DNA of 64,000 bases from Streptomyces sp. DI166 (lineage in GTDB: Bacteria; Actinomycetota; Actinomycetes; Streptomycetales; Streptomycetaceae). Below are positions 36,524-44,570 of the stretch, piece by piece. The position numbers were made by a program, and so were the translations under genes. The stretch is taken from assembly GCF_900091315.1 (NCBI RefSeq), contig NZ_FLSP01000033.1:1-64000 (forward strand). The letters run 5' to 3'. Position 1 is the stretch's first letter. Each line of letters opens with the position of its first letter. Under the pieces are notes generated by a model. That model saw only the letters and a list, made by a program, of their open reading frames with translations, was not told where the DNA came from and ran no database searches.

Positions 36524-37687
36524 ATGACGGTGACCATCTCCTGGGAAGCGGCGAGCGCGCGGCGGCTCGAACGGCAGTTCCTGGCCAATCCGGCGACGGG
36601 GGCCGCGGCCGTCCCCACCGTCGTGGCGAGCATGCTCGGCGCCCACGCCCAGGTGCTGTCCGCGGCCGAACTGTCGATCGGCGTCCGCATCACCGGGGCA
36701 ACCCGCACCGACGTACGCGCCGCACTGTGGGAGCACCGCACCCTGTTGAAGACCCACGGCCCGCGCGGCACGGTCCACCTCCTCCCCACCCGCGACCTCC
36801 CCCTGTGGACCTCGGCCCTGCCCGCGATCCCGTCCGGCGCGGGCCCGTTCGCCCCCGAGGTACGGGTTACGGAGCAACAGGCGCAGCAGATCGTGACGGC
36901 GATCGAGGACGCCCTCGACGGCGCCTGCCTCACCATCGACGAACTGAGCGACAAGGTCGTCGCCCGCACCGGCCCCTGGGCCGGCGACCCGGTCATGCCC
37001 GCCTTCCAGGGCATGTGGCCGCGCTGGCGCCAGGTCCTTCACCGCGCGGGCCAGTCCGGCGCCCTGTGCTTCGGCCCCGACCGCGGCCGCAAGGTCACCT
37101 ACACCCGCCCGCCCCGCTTCGACCCCCTCCCCGCCACGGAGGCGGTCCCCGCACTGCTCCTCCGCTATCTGCACGCCTACGGCCCCGCGACCCCGGCGTA
37201 CTTCGCCAAGTGGCTGGCGGCACCGACGGCATGGGCGGCCCGGCTCTTCGAGGAGCAGGCAGCGAGCGGCGCGATCGAGGAGGTCGGCTTCGAGGGCGCG
37301 TCGGCGTGGGTGGCCGCGGGCGACACGGAGTTCCCGTCGCAGGGGTGGCGGGGGGTACGACTGCTCCCCTACTTCGACGCGTACGGCATCGCCGCGCAGC
37401 CCAGGGAGTCGCTGTTCCCCGGAGAGGCGTACGGCAGGGCGCTGGCGCGTGGCCAGGCCGGCAACTATCCGGTGCTGCTGGTGGACGGGGCCGTGGCCGG
37501 GGTGTGGCATCTGCGCAGGCAGGGGAAGCGGGCGGTGGTGACGGTGGAGGTGCTGGGGTCCTCGTCAGGTGCCTTGAAGGCCCGGCAGGAGGAGGCGCTG
37601 GCCGAGCAGGTGGATCGGCTGGGCGAAGTACTGGGGATGCGACCGGAGTTGGTACGGGGAGAGGTGAGGGTGGGGCCGCACGCGTAG
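36524..37687 (+). CDS. Winged-helix DNA-binding protein, AlkZ/HTH_42 family
   Basis: A 387-residue protein of the HTH_42 (AlkX/AlkZ-like) family, which includes DNA glycosylases that unhook interstrand crosslinks. Visible segments are VVASMLGAHAQVLSAAELSI, the HGPRGTVHLLPTRDLPLWTS motif, YLHAYGPATPAYFAKWLAAP (winged helix) and LLPYFDAYGIAAQPRESLFP. Functional AlkZ proteins use a QxQ/QxD pair near the first helices; here the related position reads HAQ, so activity is uncertain. A GTG/ATG choice was made from MTVTISWEAA. Monocistronic. Confidence 0.8.
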   Translation: MTVTISWEAASARRLERQFLANPATGAAAVPTVVASMLGAHAQVLSAAELSIGVRITGATRTDVRAALWEHRTLLKTHGPRGTVHLLPTRDLPLWTSALPAIPSGAGPFAPEVRVTEQQAQQIVTAIEDALDGACLTIDELSDKVVARTGPWAGDPVMPAFQGMWPRWRQVLHRAGQSGALCFGPDRGRKVTYTRPPRFDPLPATEAVPALLLRYLHAYGPATPAYFAKWLAAPTAWAARLFEEQAASGAIEEVGFEGASAWVAAGDTEFPSQGWRGVRLLPYFDAYGIAAQPRESLFPGEAYGRALARGQAGNYPVLLVDGAVAGVWHLRRQGKRAVVTVEVLGSSSGALKARQEEALAEQVDRLGEVLGMRPELVRGEVRVGPHA

Positions 37688-37710
37688 CCGCGCCGGATCC
37701 GCCGGCTTTC

Positions 37711-38517
37711 TCAGCGGGGCGTGTGGCGCCTACCGGGCTTATGGGCCACGAAGAGGTGTCGGGTGCTGTGGGTGACGAAGGCACCGTCGCTCTGGATCCG
37801 CTCGTGCAGGGCGCGGAGCTGGGGCTCGTACGCCTCGACGGTGAAGCCGGGCACCATCCAGATCACCTTGCGCAGGAAGTGCACGACCGCGGCGATGTCG
37901 TAGAACTCCATGCGCAGTTCCTCGGCCCGCAGGTCTTCGATCTCCAGCCCGGCGGCTTCGGCGGCGGCGCGTTCGCGCTCGGGATGCCGTGCCTCGCGTA
38001 CGTCCCCGTCCTGCGGCCCGAGGAAGTACTCGACGAGCTCGAAGGCGCTGTGGGGCCCGACGTGTTGGGCGAAGTAGACCCCACCGGGCCGGAGCACCCG
38101 GACGATCTCCTCCCAGTGGGCGCGGACCGGGTGCCGGCTGCTGACCAGATCGAAGGTGTCGTCGGCGAACGGAAGCGGATCGGGCTCGGGCGAGGCGACG
38201 ACGGCGACACCGCGCGGGGCGAGCAGGGCCGTGGCCTTGGCGATGTTGGGCGGCCAGCCCTCGGTGGCGACGGTGAGCACGGGGGCCTTGGACGCCCGTG
38301 CGAGGGCGAAGTCGAGCACTTCCCCTCCCCCGGTCTGCAGATCGAGCGCGGCACGGGCGCCCGCGAGCCGCGTACTGAGGGAGACGGCGTACCCCCAGCT
38401 GGGCCGCGCCTCGGTAGCGCGCCCCCGGAACCAGGAGAAGTCCCACCCCTCCGTGGGCACGGCGGCACCCTCGGCGACAAGCTCCTCGAAGGTACGGCTG
38501 GATTGGTCGTGGCCCAT
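37711..38517 (-). CDS. Class I SAM-dependent methyltransferase
   Basis: A 268-residue Methyltransf_11-type protein. The SAM-binding glycine loop is ALDLQTGGGEVLDFALA, with VLTVATEGWPPNIAKATALL, DDTFDLVSSRHPVRAHWEEI and VLRPGGVYFAQHVGPHSAFE as later motifs. The glycine loop is degenerate (LQTGGGE) but workable. The C-terminal part (VHFLRKVIWMVPGF) is typical of a Streptomyces subgroup without known substrate. Convergent with the AlkZ-like gene and divergent from the DinB gene. Confidence 0.88.
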   Translation of the reverse strand: MGHDQSSRTFEELVAEGAAVPTEGWDFSWFRGRATEARPSWGYAVSLSTRLAGARAALDLQTGGGEVLDFALARASKAPVLTVATEGWPPNIAKATALLAPRGVAVVASPEPDPLPFADDTFDLVSSRHPVRAHWEEIVRVLRPGGVYFAQHVGPHSAFELVEYFLGPQDGDVREARHPERERAAAEAAGLEIEDLRAEELRMEFYDIAAVVHFLRKVIWMVPGFTVEAYEPQLRALHERIQSDGAFVTHSTRHLFVAHKPGRRHTPR

Positions 38518-38567
38518 GCGCCAATGATCGCAAGGGGGTGTCGGAGGCCGCTGCTAATTTCCGAGGC

Positions 38568-39071
38568 ATGGCGAACCCTGAGAGCACGCAGTCCGACCTG
38601 TCGTACACGGCGGGCGACAAGGAGACACTGCACGCGAGCCTGAACAGGATGCGGAACGCGGTGCTGTCGAAACTGGAGGGCCTGGACGACGAACAACTGC
38701 GCCGCCCGCTCACCCCGTCCGGCACAAACCTGCTGGGCCTGGTCAAGCACCTGGGTTCGGTGGAGTACGGCTGGTTCGTCTCGGCCTTCGGCGGCGAGGT
38801 GGAGCCGCTGTGGTTCGACCCGTACAGCGACCAGGACATGCGCGCCGACCAGGGCGAGACGACCCAGCAGATCATCGACTTCTACGGCCGCGCCCGCGCC
38901 GCCGCCGACCGCACGATCGACGAACGGTCACTGGACGACGTGGGCCGGCCGGACTGGCGGGACCATGATGTGTCCCTGCGCTGGGTCCTGGTCCACATGA
39001 TCGAGGAGACGGCTCGGCACGCGGGACACATGGACATCGTGCGGGAGCTGATCGACGGGGCGGTGGGTTAG
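38568..39071 (+). CDS. DinB/MST-type four-helix-bundle protein
   Basis: A 167-residue DinB-like protein (DUF664, mycothiol-dependent group). Helix 1 is KETLHASLNRMRNAVLSKLE; possible metal-binding histidines are in LGLVKHLGSVEYGW and WVLVHMIEETARHAGHMDIV, the HxxxH-type triad of this superfamily. Some members are thiol-S-transferases that use mycothiol or bacillithiol. The substrate here is unknown. The start is the ATG of MANPESTQ, divergent from the methyltransferase gene by 50 bases. Confidence 0.88.
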   Translation: MANPESTQSDLSYTAGDKETLHASLNRMRNAVLSKLEGLDDEQLRRPLTPSGTNLLGLVKHLGSVEYGWFVSAFGGEVEPLWFDPYSDQDMRADQGETTQQIIDFYGRARAAADRTIDERSLDDVGRPDWRDHDVSLRWVLVHMIEETARHAGHMDIVRELIDGAVG

Positions 39072-39089
39072 GGGGCTTGTACAGAGCTT

Positions 39090-39968
39090 CTACGGCGATA
39101 CGAGCGGCCGTACGTCCTCGGCGACGAACCGCACGAACCCGGCGGGGTCGGGCTCGTCCCCCGCCGGCTGGAGCACGACCGTATCGGCACCGGCTTCCGC
39201 CATCCGCTGTACGGCCTCGGCGACTGCGTGGGCCTCCCCGGCGACCCCGATCCCGGGCACGTCGGCGAGCCCTTCCTCGGCGAGTTCCTTGTGCAGCCGC
39301 TCGGCGGCGCCGGGACCGGTGGCGGCGAGCAGATAGACGGTGAGGGGGTGCGGCTCACCGGTACGCGAGGCGGCTTCCCGGCCTTGCTGGATGAGTTCCT
39401 TCGCTTGCCGCACCTGGTCCACCGAATGGGAGGCGGTGAGCAGCGTCCCGTCGGCGGCCTCACCGGAGAGCCGGAGCGAACGGGGCCCGGTGACACCGGC
39501 GAGCACGGGGACGGGGTGGGCGGGCGGCCAGTCGAGAGCGACGCCGTCCAGCCGGACGTACCGCCCTTGCGTACTGACCTGCTCCCCGCGCAACAGGGCA
39601 CGCAGCGCGTGCAGATGCTCCCGCAGGAGGGTGAGCGGCGACTCGACGCGGGCGCCGACCTGCTCCATCCACTCCTGCACTCCGTGCCCGACGGTGATGA
39701 CGGCACGGCCGGGGAACATCCGCTCCAGCGTGGCGACTTCCATCGCGGTCACGGCAACGTTCCGCAACGGCACGGGCAACAGCCCGATCCCGACCTTCAC
39801 CCGCTCGGTCCAGGCCAACACGGCAGCCGCCGCGGAAACCCCACCCTCCCGGAAACAGTCCTCCCACACCCACAGCTCCTCAAGCCCGGAGGCATCGGCG
39901 AGCCGGGCGATGGGGCGGAGGTCTTCTGGGGGGAGTTGGGGGCGGAAGATTGCGCCTAGGTGGGTCAT
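39090..39968 (-). CDS. Luciferase-like F420-type oxidoreductase
   Basis: A 292-residue LLM-class flavin/F420-dependent oxidoreductase. It shows LGAIFRPQLPPEDLRPIARL, the LEELWVWEDCFREGG motif, VKVGIGLLPVPLRN, FPGRAVITVGHGVQEWMEQV and VPVLAGVTGPRSLRLSGEAA. In actinobacteria the group closest to this pattern usually uses F420H2. Substrate unknown. The start is the ATG of MTHLGAIF behind AGGA. Convergent with the DinB gene with 18 bases between stops. Confidence 0.88.
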   Translation of the reverse strand: MTHLGAIFRPQLPPEDLRPIARLADASGLEELWVWEDCFREGGVSAAAAVLAWTERVKVGIGLLPVPLRNVAVTAMEVATLERMFPGRAVITVGHGVQEWMEQVGARVESPLTLLREHLHALRALLRGEQVSTQGRYVRLDGVALDWPPAHPVPVLAGVTGPRSLRLSGEAADGTLLTASHSVDQVRQAKELIQQGREAASRTGEPHPLTVYLLAATGPGAAERLHKELAEEGLADVPGIGVAGEAHAVAEAVQRMAEAGADTVVLQPAGDEPDPAGFVRFVAEDVRPLVSP

Positions 39969-40025
39969 GGGGGTGTTCCTACCCCGGTCGTCGGCGACGA
40001 ACAACGCGATTACGCCAGCGGATGC

Positions 40026-40697
40026 TCACCCCAACGGCCGCTCAAAACTGACCGTCTCGACGATCCGGTGGAGGATCGCACGGTACTCGGCGCGGCGGGC
40101 CAGGGCGGTGGTGCCGAGGGTGAGTACGGCGAGGCGCTTGCAGTCGGGGTGGGGGATGTGGGCTCGGATCTGACGGAGGGGTGTGGGGAGCGAGGACGAG
40201 GGGACTGATGTGGACTCGGTGAGGGTGACGGGTCCGCAGGGAAGTTCCAGGTACTCGATGTGGGCGTCTTCGCTGGCGGATGCGGCGGCGCGGGCCGCGG
40301 TGACGCCGCGCGGGGTGGTGGCGATCTGCCGCCAGGAGACGGTGAAGAAGGAAAGAAGGGGTTCGGGGGCCGCATTGACGGCCACGTCGTCCCGATGGAG
40401 CCCGATCGAGCAGTGAACGGTGCCGGTCTCCTGTAGTGCAGCGAGGAGTTGCTGGCCTGCGGCGACGTGGGCGATGAACTGGAGGCGGTGCAGTTCGTTC
40501 GGGGCGGAGTTCAGGAAGGGCTCGACGGTGGCCCGTAAGGCATGGGCTGCCTCCGAGCCGGGCTCGGGGAGCAGGGCGTCGAGGGGCAGCGGAAGGAAGC
40601 CGGGCGGTTCGGCGAACCAGAGCTCCGCGTGGGGGTCCTGCGCGGAGTCATCGATGACGATGGTGGGGGTGGGTGCGGCTGCGTCGGCGGTGCTCAT
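40026..40697 (-). CDS. Unrecognised protein at the end of the WXG cassette
   Basis: A 223-residue soluble protein of unknown family. It starts with a disordered Ala/Thr/Pro stretch. The folded part has AELWFAEPPGFLPLPLDALL, a helix pair around LHRLQFIAHVAAGQQLL, strands VHCSIGLHRDDVAV and YLELPCGPVTLTES, and a final helix YRAILHRIVETVSFERP. The layout resembles that of the 192-residue protein at the other end of this cassette, and both recall Mog1/PsbP-like folds. Residue 54 is encoded by the rare codon TTA. Its ATG overlaps the stop codon of the preceding gene. Last gene of the cassette. Confidence 0.6.
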   Translation of the reverse strand: MSTADAAAPTPTIVIDDSAQDPHAELWFAEPPGFLPLPLDALLPEPGSEAAHALRATVEPFLNSAPNELHRLQFIAHVAAGQQLLAALQETGTVHCSIGLHRDDVAVNAAPEPLLSFFTVSWRQIATTPRGVTAARAAASASEDAHIEYLELPCGPVTLTESTSVPSSSLPTPLRQIRAHIPHPDCKRLAVLTLGTTALARRAEYRAILHRIVETVSFERPLG

Positions 40698-41422
40698 GAC
40701 TCCTGTCCGGCGGGGGTGGCGGCCGGTACGTTCGGGAGGTACCGGGCTCCGGCTCGTCGTGCGCGCTCGATGTCGGCCGGCGTGACATCGGGCCACTCCG
40801 GCCGGGTGGCCCGGGCCTCGAAGGCGGACGGCCGGTAGAGGAAGTGCAGCCGCCTGGGCGCGGCGCCGTGCCGCCCGGTCACGGCCACGACGCCCAGGAA
40901 CCGGGGGTCACCGGCGAACCACAGCGGCTCCAGTGCGGCCTTGAGGTCGGGCTTCGTACGCGGCCCACCGATGTGGCGGAGCCACCAGTAGGCACGGAAG
41001 TGTTTGACGAACGTGAGCGGGATTCCCTTCCTTCCTCGCCCGCTGGGATCCGGGAACTCGATCCAGATACCGCCGTCCTCGGCGTGGGGGTGTTCGTCGA
41101 GTCCGCGGGGGGTGTTGGGGAGGAGTTGCCAGGGGTAGTGCTGGAGGACTCGAAGGGTGCGGATGGTGGTGGGGAGGTGGCGGAGTTGGAGGATGGTTCG
41201 GTACATCGCGTAGCAAAGGGGAAACGCGAACAGAAGGGCGAACCCAGGGGTCAGGTAGACGACCAGGACATAGAGAAGGCCGATCCATGTGGCGGGCCAT
41301 CCGACGAGGCCGAGCAGGTGACGGGCCACATACGCCCGCCATGCCCTGCGGGTCGGCGGGTGATCCCAGGCAGTACAGCAGTCGGGGGGGTGCACAGGTT
41401 TGCTCTCTCCGTCAGAAGACAT
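40694..41422 (-). CDS. Unrecognised membrane protein in the WXG cassette
   Basis: A 242-residue protein. Residues about 40-80 hold two hydrophobic segments (LVGWPATWIGLLYVLVVYLT, then GFALLFAFPLCYAMYRTIL). The rest, about 160 residues, is soluble, with RVLQHYPWQLLPNTPRGLDE, GIWIEFPDPSGRGRKGIPLT, EPLWFAGDPRFLGVVAVTGR and a C-terminal DIERARRAGARYLP. The start overlaps the end of the 426-residue WXG-like gene by 11 bases and its stop overlaps the next gene, so it is translationally coupled at both ends. Could be a transport or immunity partner; inference only. Confidence 0.65.
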   Translation of the reverse strand: MSSDGESKPVHPPDCCTAWDHPPTRRAWRAYVARHLLGLVGWPATWIGLLYVLVVYLTPGFALLFAFPLCYAMYRTILQLRHLPTTIRTLRVLQHYPWQLLPNTPRGLDEHPHAEDGGIWIEFPDPSGRGRKGIPLTFVKHFRAYWWLRHIGGPRTKPDLKAALEPLWFAGDPRFLGVVAVTGRHGAAPRRLHFLYRPSAFEARATRPEWPDVTPADIERARRAGARYLPNVPAATPAGQES

Positions 41423-42692
41423 GGCGCGCCAGGCTGTAGAGACCTCCGGTATCGAGTACCAGGCGTGATCCGTCGATGCCGGCAACGGCACCGTCCTTGA
41501 TCCCGTCGTCATCCGCGTCCACAACCTTGTTGTAGAGGCCGAATCCCCCCGTGCCCACGCCGACGAGGCCGGACGCGCCCTGTACAGCCTTGGCGGCCCG
41601 TTCCGGATCGGCCAGACCGCGCACCGCCCTGAGAAACAGCGGGTTGTCCAACTGGGCCACCGCTTTCGCCTCGTCCATCGTCTTGGTGCCGTAGAGGGCC
41701 ACCTTCTCGCCGAGGCTGAGCACTTCGGTGCTGCGGAGAGCTGCCTGCACTCCGGTGTACGCGCCTTTGCCGATCGCGCCGACGCCCGGGAACGCGCCTG
41801 CGGCGTCCGCCCCCACCGAAACGAGATTGCTCCAGAAGTCGGCATCGATCTCACCCTTGGTGAAGCCGTCCTTCAACGACGCCCAAGTCTCCGCGTCGGA
41901 GAGCCGGAGGGTCAGCCCCGAAAGACTGACAGCCGAAGCCCCCAACATCAGAACCCCCACCGTCGCGAGGCTCCATCCCAACGGCCCGGAGAGAAGCAGT
42001 GCCGCCACAGCGATCGTGCCTGCCAGGAAGCTGAGGACGTCCGGGAGGTTCTCGCCCAGCCAGTCGAGCGCGTCGTCGAACCACCCCGGCTCATTAGGCG
42101 CCAGCTTCTGCGTTGCTTCCCGGATCTTCTGGGCCCGATGTTTTGCCCTGGCCTCGTGCTCCCCGGCCAGCCGCCGAGCCCGCCCGAGCACCCGGTCCAA
42201 CTCCGACTGTGCCTCTTCGACAACCGCCTCGGACTTCCCCTCCGCACGCTTCACCGCGTCGCGGGCATCCCGAGCGTCGTCCTCAAGCCGCTTGGCCCGC
42301 GCTTGGAAGTCGTCGAGCTCCCCCTCCCACCGAGTGAGCTGCTTGGCCGCTTTCCGCAAGGAGCGTGCCGCGTTCTTCAAGTTCCGCGGCAACGGCCCGC
42401 CGTCGAGCTGCTCGCGAAAGGCGACAGCGGCGTCGCCCTTCCAGTAACTGCCGTCAAGCAGCTTGGTGACGAGGTCGTACGCCTCCTCCAGGACCGACGC
42501 GCAGTCGCCCAGCTTTCGATACAGCTCCCGAACGGTCTCCGTACTGCCGGGAACGGGATTGAACCCGACGTGTGGGTAGTGCGGATTGGGAATGACGGGC
42601 GCCGACTTGAGCCCTTGCGGCTTGTCGAGATCGGCGAGGGCCTGAGGGCTGAGCGCGGCGCCGGTCTGCTCGGTACCGGGGGCGTAGGTCAC
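41412..42692 (-). CDS. WXG-like N-terminus, coiled coil and membrane protein
   Basis: A 426-residue protein. Residues 50-130 look like a WXG100-type helical hairpin with W84-K-G86 in LLDGSYWKGDAAVAFREQLD. A long charged coiled coil (about 105-205) follows, then hydrophobic segments near 225-270 (SFLAGTIAVAALLLSGPLGW, LATVGVLMLGASAVSLSGL) and a C-terminal domain of about 150 residues with Gly/Ala-rich helices and no recognised toxin motif. This order is seen in putative type VII secretion substrates of actinobacteria. Its start overlaps the WXG100-like gene stop (ATGA). Export by an Esx system encoded elsewhere is inference. Confidence 0.7.
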   Translation of the reverse strand: MTYAPGTEQTGAALSPQALADLDKPQGLKSAPVIPNPHYPHVGFNPVPGSTETVRELYRKLGDCASVLEEAYDLVTKLLDGSYWKGDAAVAFREQLDGGPLPRNLKNAARSLRKAAKQLTRWEGELDDFQARAKRLEDDARDARDAVKRAEGKSEAVVEEAQSELDRVLGRARRLAGEHEARAKHRAQKIREATQKLAPNEPGWFDDALDWLGENLPDVLSFLAGTIAVAALLLSGPLGWSLATVGVLMLGASAVSLSGLTLRLSDAETWASLKDGFTKGEIDADFWSNLVSVGADAAGAFPGVGAIGKGAYTGVQAALRSTEVLSLGEKVALYGTKTMDEAKAVAQLDNPLFLRAVRGLADPERAAKAVQGASGLVGVGTGGFGLYNKVVDADDDGIKDGAVAGIDGSRLVLDTGGLYSLARHVF

Positions 42693-42988
42693 TTCCGCCC
42701 GGCCTTGCTCAGCGCGGCCTCCAGGGCCTCGTCGACCTCCAGATAGCTGTCCCGGCTCTTCCCGATGATCTCGGCGAGATCCTGGGTCTGCTTGCCGATC
42801 TCCTCGGCGCCGTACTTCCAGTCCTCCTGAAAGTCCTCGCAGGCACAGTCGAGGTCGTCGGTCCCGAGTCCGGTCACGGTGGAGTCCAGCAACGCCTTGC
42901 GCACCCCGTTGAGCGAACTGACCGACTTCCGCAACGACCCCATGAACCGAGTCAGCTCATCCCCGTCCACCACCAGCCGCTCCGCCAC
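42689..42988 (-). CDS. WXG100-like small helical protein
   Basis: A 99-residue protein close to the size of WXG100/Esx proteins. Two helices (ELTRFMGSLRKSVSSLNGVR and GAEEIGKQTQDLAEIIGK) flank a W57-K-Y-G60 turn in EDFQEDWKYGAEE. The start is a GTG behind GGGGAG with 4-base spacing; the frame is open further upstream but without a site. The stop overlaps the start of the larger WXG-like gene. Probably forms a dimer with that protein's N-terminus; inference. Confidence 0.75.
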   Translation of the reverse strand: MAERLVVDGDELTRFMGSLRKSVSSLNGVRKALLDSTVTGLGTDDLDCACEDFQEDWKYGAEEIGKQTQDLAEIIGKSRDSYLEVDEALEAALSKAGRK

Positions 42989-43090
42989 GCGTCTCCCCTT
43001 CCACGCACCTCCGGCACCGCTTGAAGGAACGACGGGGCGAGCCATTCGTGACGCTGGAGGGGGTGGTCCGCCCGGAAGGGGGAGCGGGTT

Positions 43091-43669
43091 TCAGACCCAG
43101 CGCAGCGAGTGGGCGATGGCCTCGCACAGATCGCCGAGCGGACTGTTCGTGCCACTGAGTGGTACGGAGAAGGACAAATGCAGGTAGCCCACATTGCCGG
43201 GCATGTGAACGTGGAAGTCCATTGTGGTCTCGGTGCGAGTCTGCACAACCGTGCCAGCGGGCAGCTCCAGGACACCAACGTCAGTGTCGTGCCCGCTTCG
43301 AACAGTCAGTCGCTGCGCCAACTCGGCTGGCTGGGGCGTCAGTTCGGGTGGGATAAGCCTCAATGAGATCAGGAGCGAGGCAGGCAGGGTCACGCTGTCG
43401 CACACCTCGGTCTTCAGGAAGAACTCCAGGGCCCCGTGTGCCAACCCGCTCTCCGCCGTATTGCGCAGCGTGGTCCAGATGGTTCGGGTGACCTCCGAAG
43501 AGGCGCTGCCTTTCGCGGATTCCTTATCCACGAAAATCTTCAGTTGCCGTCGCCAACGCTCCTGGGTCAGGTCGACGCGGAACCAGTCACGCGGAACCAG
43601 AAGGGTGGATTGGATGCGAACTGGGCGGGGACAGTGGTCGCAGTGTCGGGTGCGCCGGTCACTCAGCAT
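43091..43669 (-). CDS. Unrecognised protein upstream of the WXG genes
   Basis: A 192-residue soluble protein. I chose the ATG of MLSDRRTRHCDHC because upstream sequence belongs to the preceding gene; the two overlap by 11 bases. The part LLVPRDWFRVDLTQERWRRQ is followed by helices, VTLPASLLISLRLIPPELTP, strands VGVLELPAGTVVQTRTETTM and VGYLHLSFSVPLSG, and a final helix LCEAIAHSLRWV. The LELPAG-strand and closing-helix pattern is shared with the 223-residue protein at the cassette end. A gap of 102 bases separates it from the WXG genes. Function unknown; a type VII accessory factor is possible. Confidence 0.65.
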   Translation of the reverse strand: MLSDRRTRHCDHCPRPVRIQSTLLVPRDWFRVDLTQERWRRQLKIFVDKESAKGSASSEVTRTIWTTLRNTAESGLAHGALEFFLKTEVCDSVTLPASLLISLRLIPPELTPQPAELAQRLTVRSGHDTDVGVLELPAGTVVQTRTETTMDFHVHMPGNVGYLHLSFSVPLSGTNSPLGDLCEAIAHSLRWV

Positions 43670-44231
43670 CTTCGCTTTCAGGAAGTGGCAGTTCGGGCGC
43701 GTCCGGGAAGAACTTCCGGGACGAGGCGTACATGCCGTAGGACGGATATGTGGCCGGAATATCAGCCCCACCGCGCCGAGCGATTCCAGCGATTTCTCGG
43801 TATCTGCGCGCCCTGATTCGTACGTTACGCAGAGATGGGTCGCGCAGGCTCGGCCGACGCCACAGATACAAGCCGACCAGCATTGCCAGTACGAGGAAAG
43901 CGTCTGCACAAATAAACGCCACCTGGAAGGTTCGGGATTTCTGCGATGCAACCAGATCCCAGAACGGCCACGCGCCAGCTACAAAGATGAACAGCGGGAC
44001 ACTTGCCAGGCACCCGCGTCCCCGCCATTTCCTGTTGTCTTCCCAGCGGTGGAACAGCAGCCCATGCACAGCCTTGTCATCGAGAAAATCGAAGCGTAGC
44101 TCGCGGCCAAACCGTTCGGCCGCCGCCTTGGCCGCGGGGACAGAGGCGATGACAGAAGAGGGGACCATGTCATGAGTACCCCCGTCATCGCCCATGAATT
44201 TACCGAACTGCAAACCTCCTTGACGGCTCAC
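43659..44231 (-). CDS. Unrecognised two-helix membrane protein, first gene of the WXG cassette
   Basis: A 190-residue protein with two hydrophobic segments (CLASVPLFIFVAGAWPFWDL and VAFICADAFLVLAMLVGLYL) between cytoplasmic ends. The N-terminal part contains RFGRELRFDFLDDKAVHGLL and the C-terminus ends in an acidic PELPLPESEDAE. I kept the GTG start because AGGAG lies 9 bases before it; later ATG codons at residues 13 and 22 are alternatives. It overlaps the following gene by 11 bases. No family recognised. Confidence 0.65.
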   Translation of the reverse strand: MSRQGGLQFGKFMGDDGGTHDMVPSSVIASVPAAKAAAERFGRELRFDFLDDKAVHGLLFHRWEDNRKWRGRGCLASVPLFIFVAGAWPFWDLVASQKSRTFQVAFICADAFLVLAMLVGLYLWRRPSLRDPSLRNVRIRARRYREIAGIARRGGADIPATYPSYGMYASSRKFFPDAPELPLPESEDAE

Positions 44232-44415
44232 GGAAGTCTTCTCCTATCCTGCCGGGGCCAAGGCACCTCGGAATGAAGCTCCCGATCTTGTGGCAGCCCC
44301 GCAGGGCCGGAGCCGATCGTAGCCTCGGGCTTGGAGCCGCCCTGATCTCAGGGGTGCAGTCACCTCACGAAACTGCGTCCAATTCGCGCCGTTCGGCGCT
44401 GCACACCCCATTCAC

Positions 44416-44570
44416 TCACCTGTTGATGACCTGGATTTCCTGGACCACTACGTCCTGCGTGGCGCCGAAGGTGCCGTCGGGCAGGTCGCCGCCGGCTCCG
44501 CCGGATCCGGTCCAGGTGATCTCCCATGTGACCGTCGCCTGGAGGGGGGCTTGCGAGTCAGGGCTGGCAC
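44416..44570 (-). pseudogene. Decayed copy of the 348-residue secreted-protein gene
   Basis: Read on the minus strand, this segment starts GTGCCAGCCCTGACT exactly like the intact gene at 47503-48549, overlapping the preceding lipoprotein stop in the same way. After about seven codons it jumps straight to the last 42 codons (LQATVTWEITWTGSGGAGGD, then ...VVVQEIQVINR stop). The join is out of frame. About 300 codons are missing. It shows that a lipoprotein/secreted-protein gene pair was duplicated and one copy then suffered an internal deletion. Confidence 0.85.

Noticed and set aside
43670..43951. N-terminal extension of the 192-residue cassette protein
   Set aside because: The extension lies wholly inside the preceding gene in another frame and is Cys/Arg-rich without family likeness; the ATG at 43669 fits the overlap pattern of this cassette.
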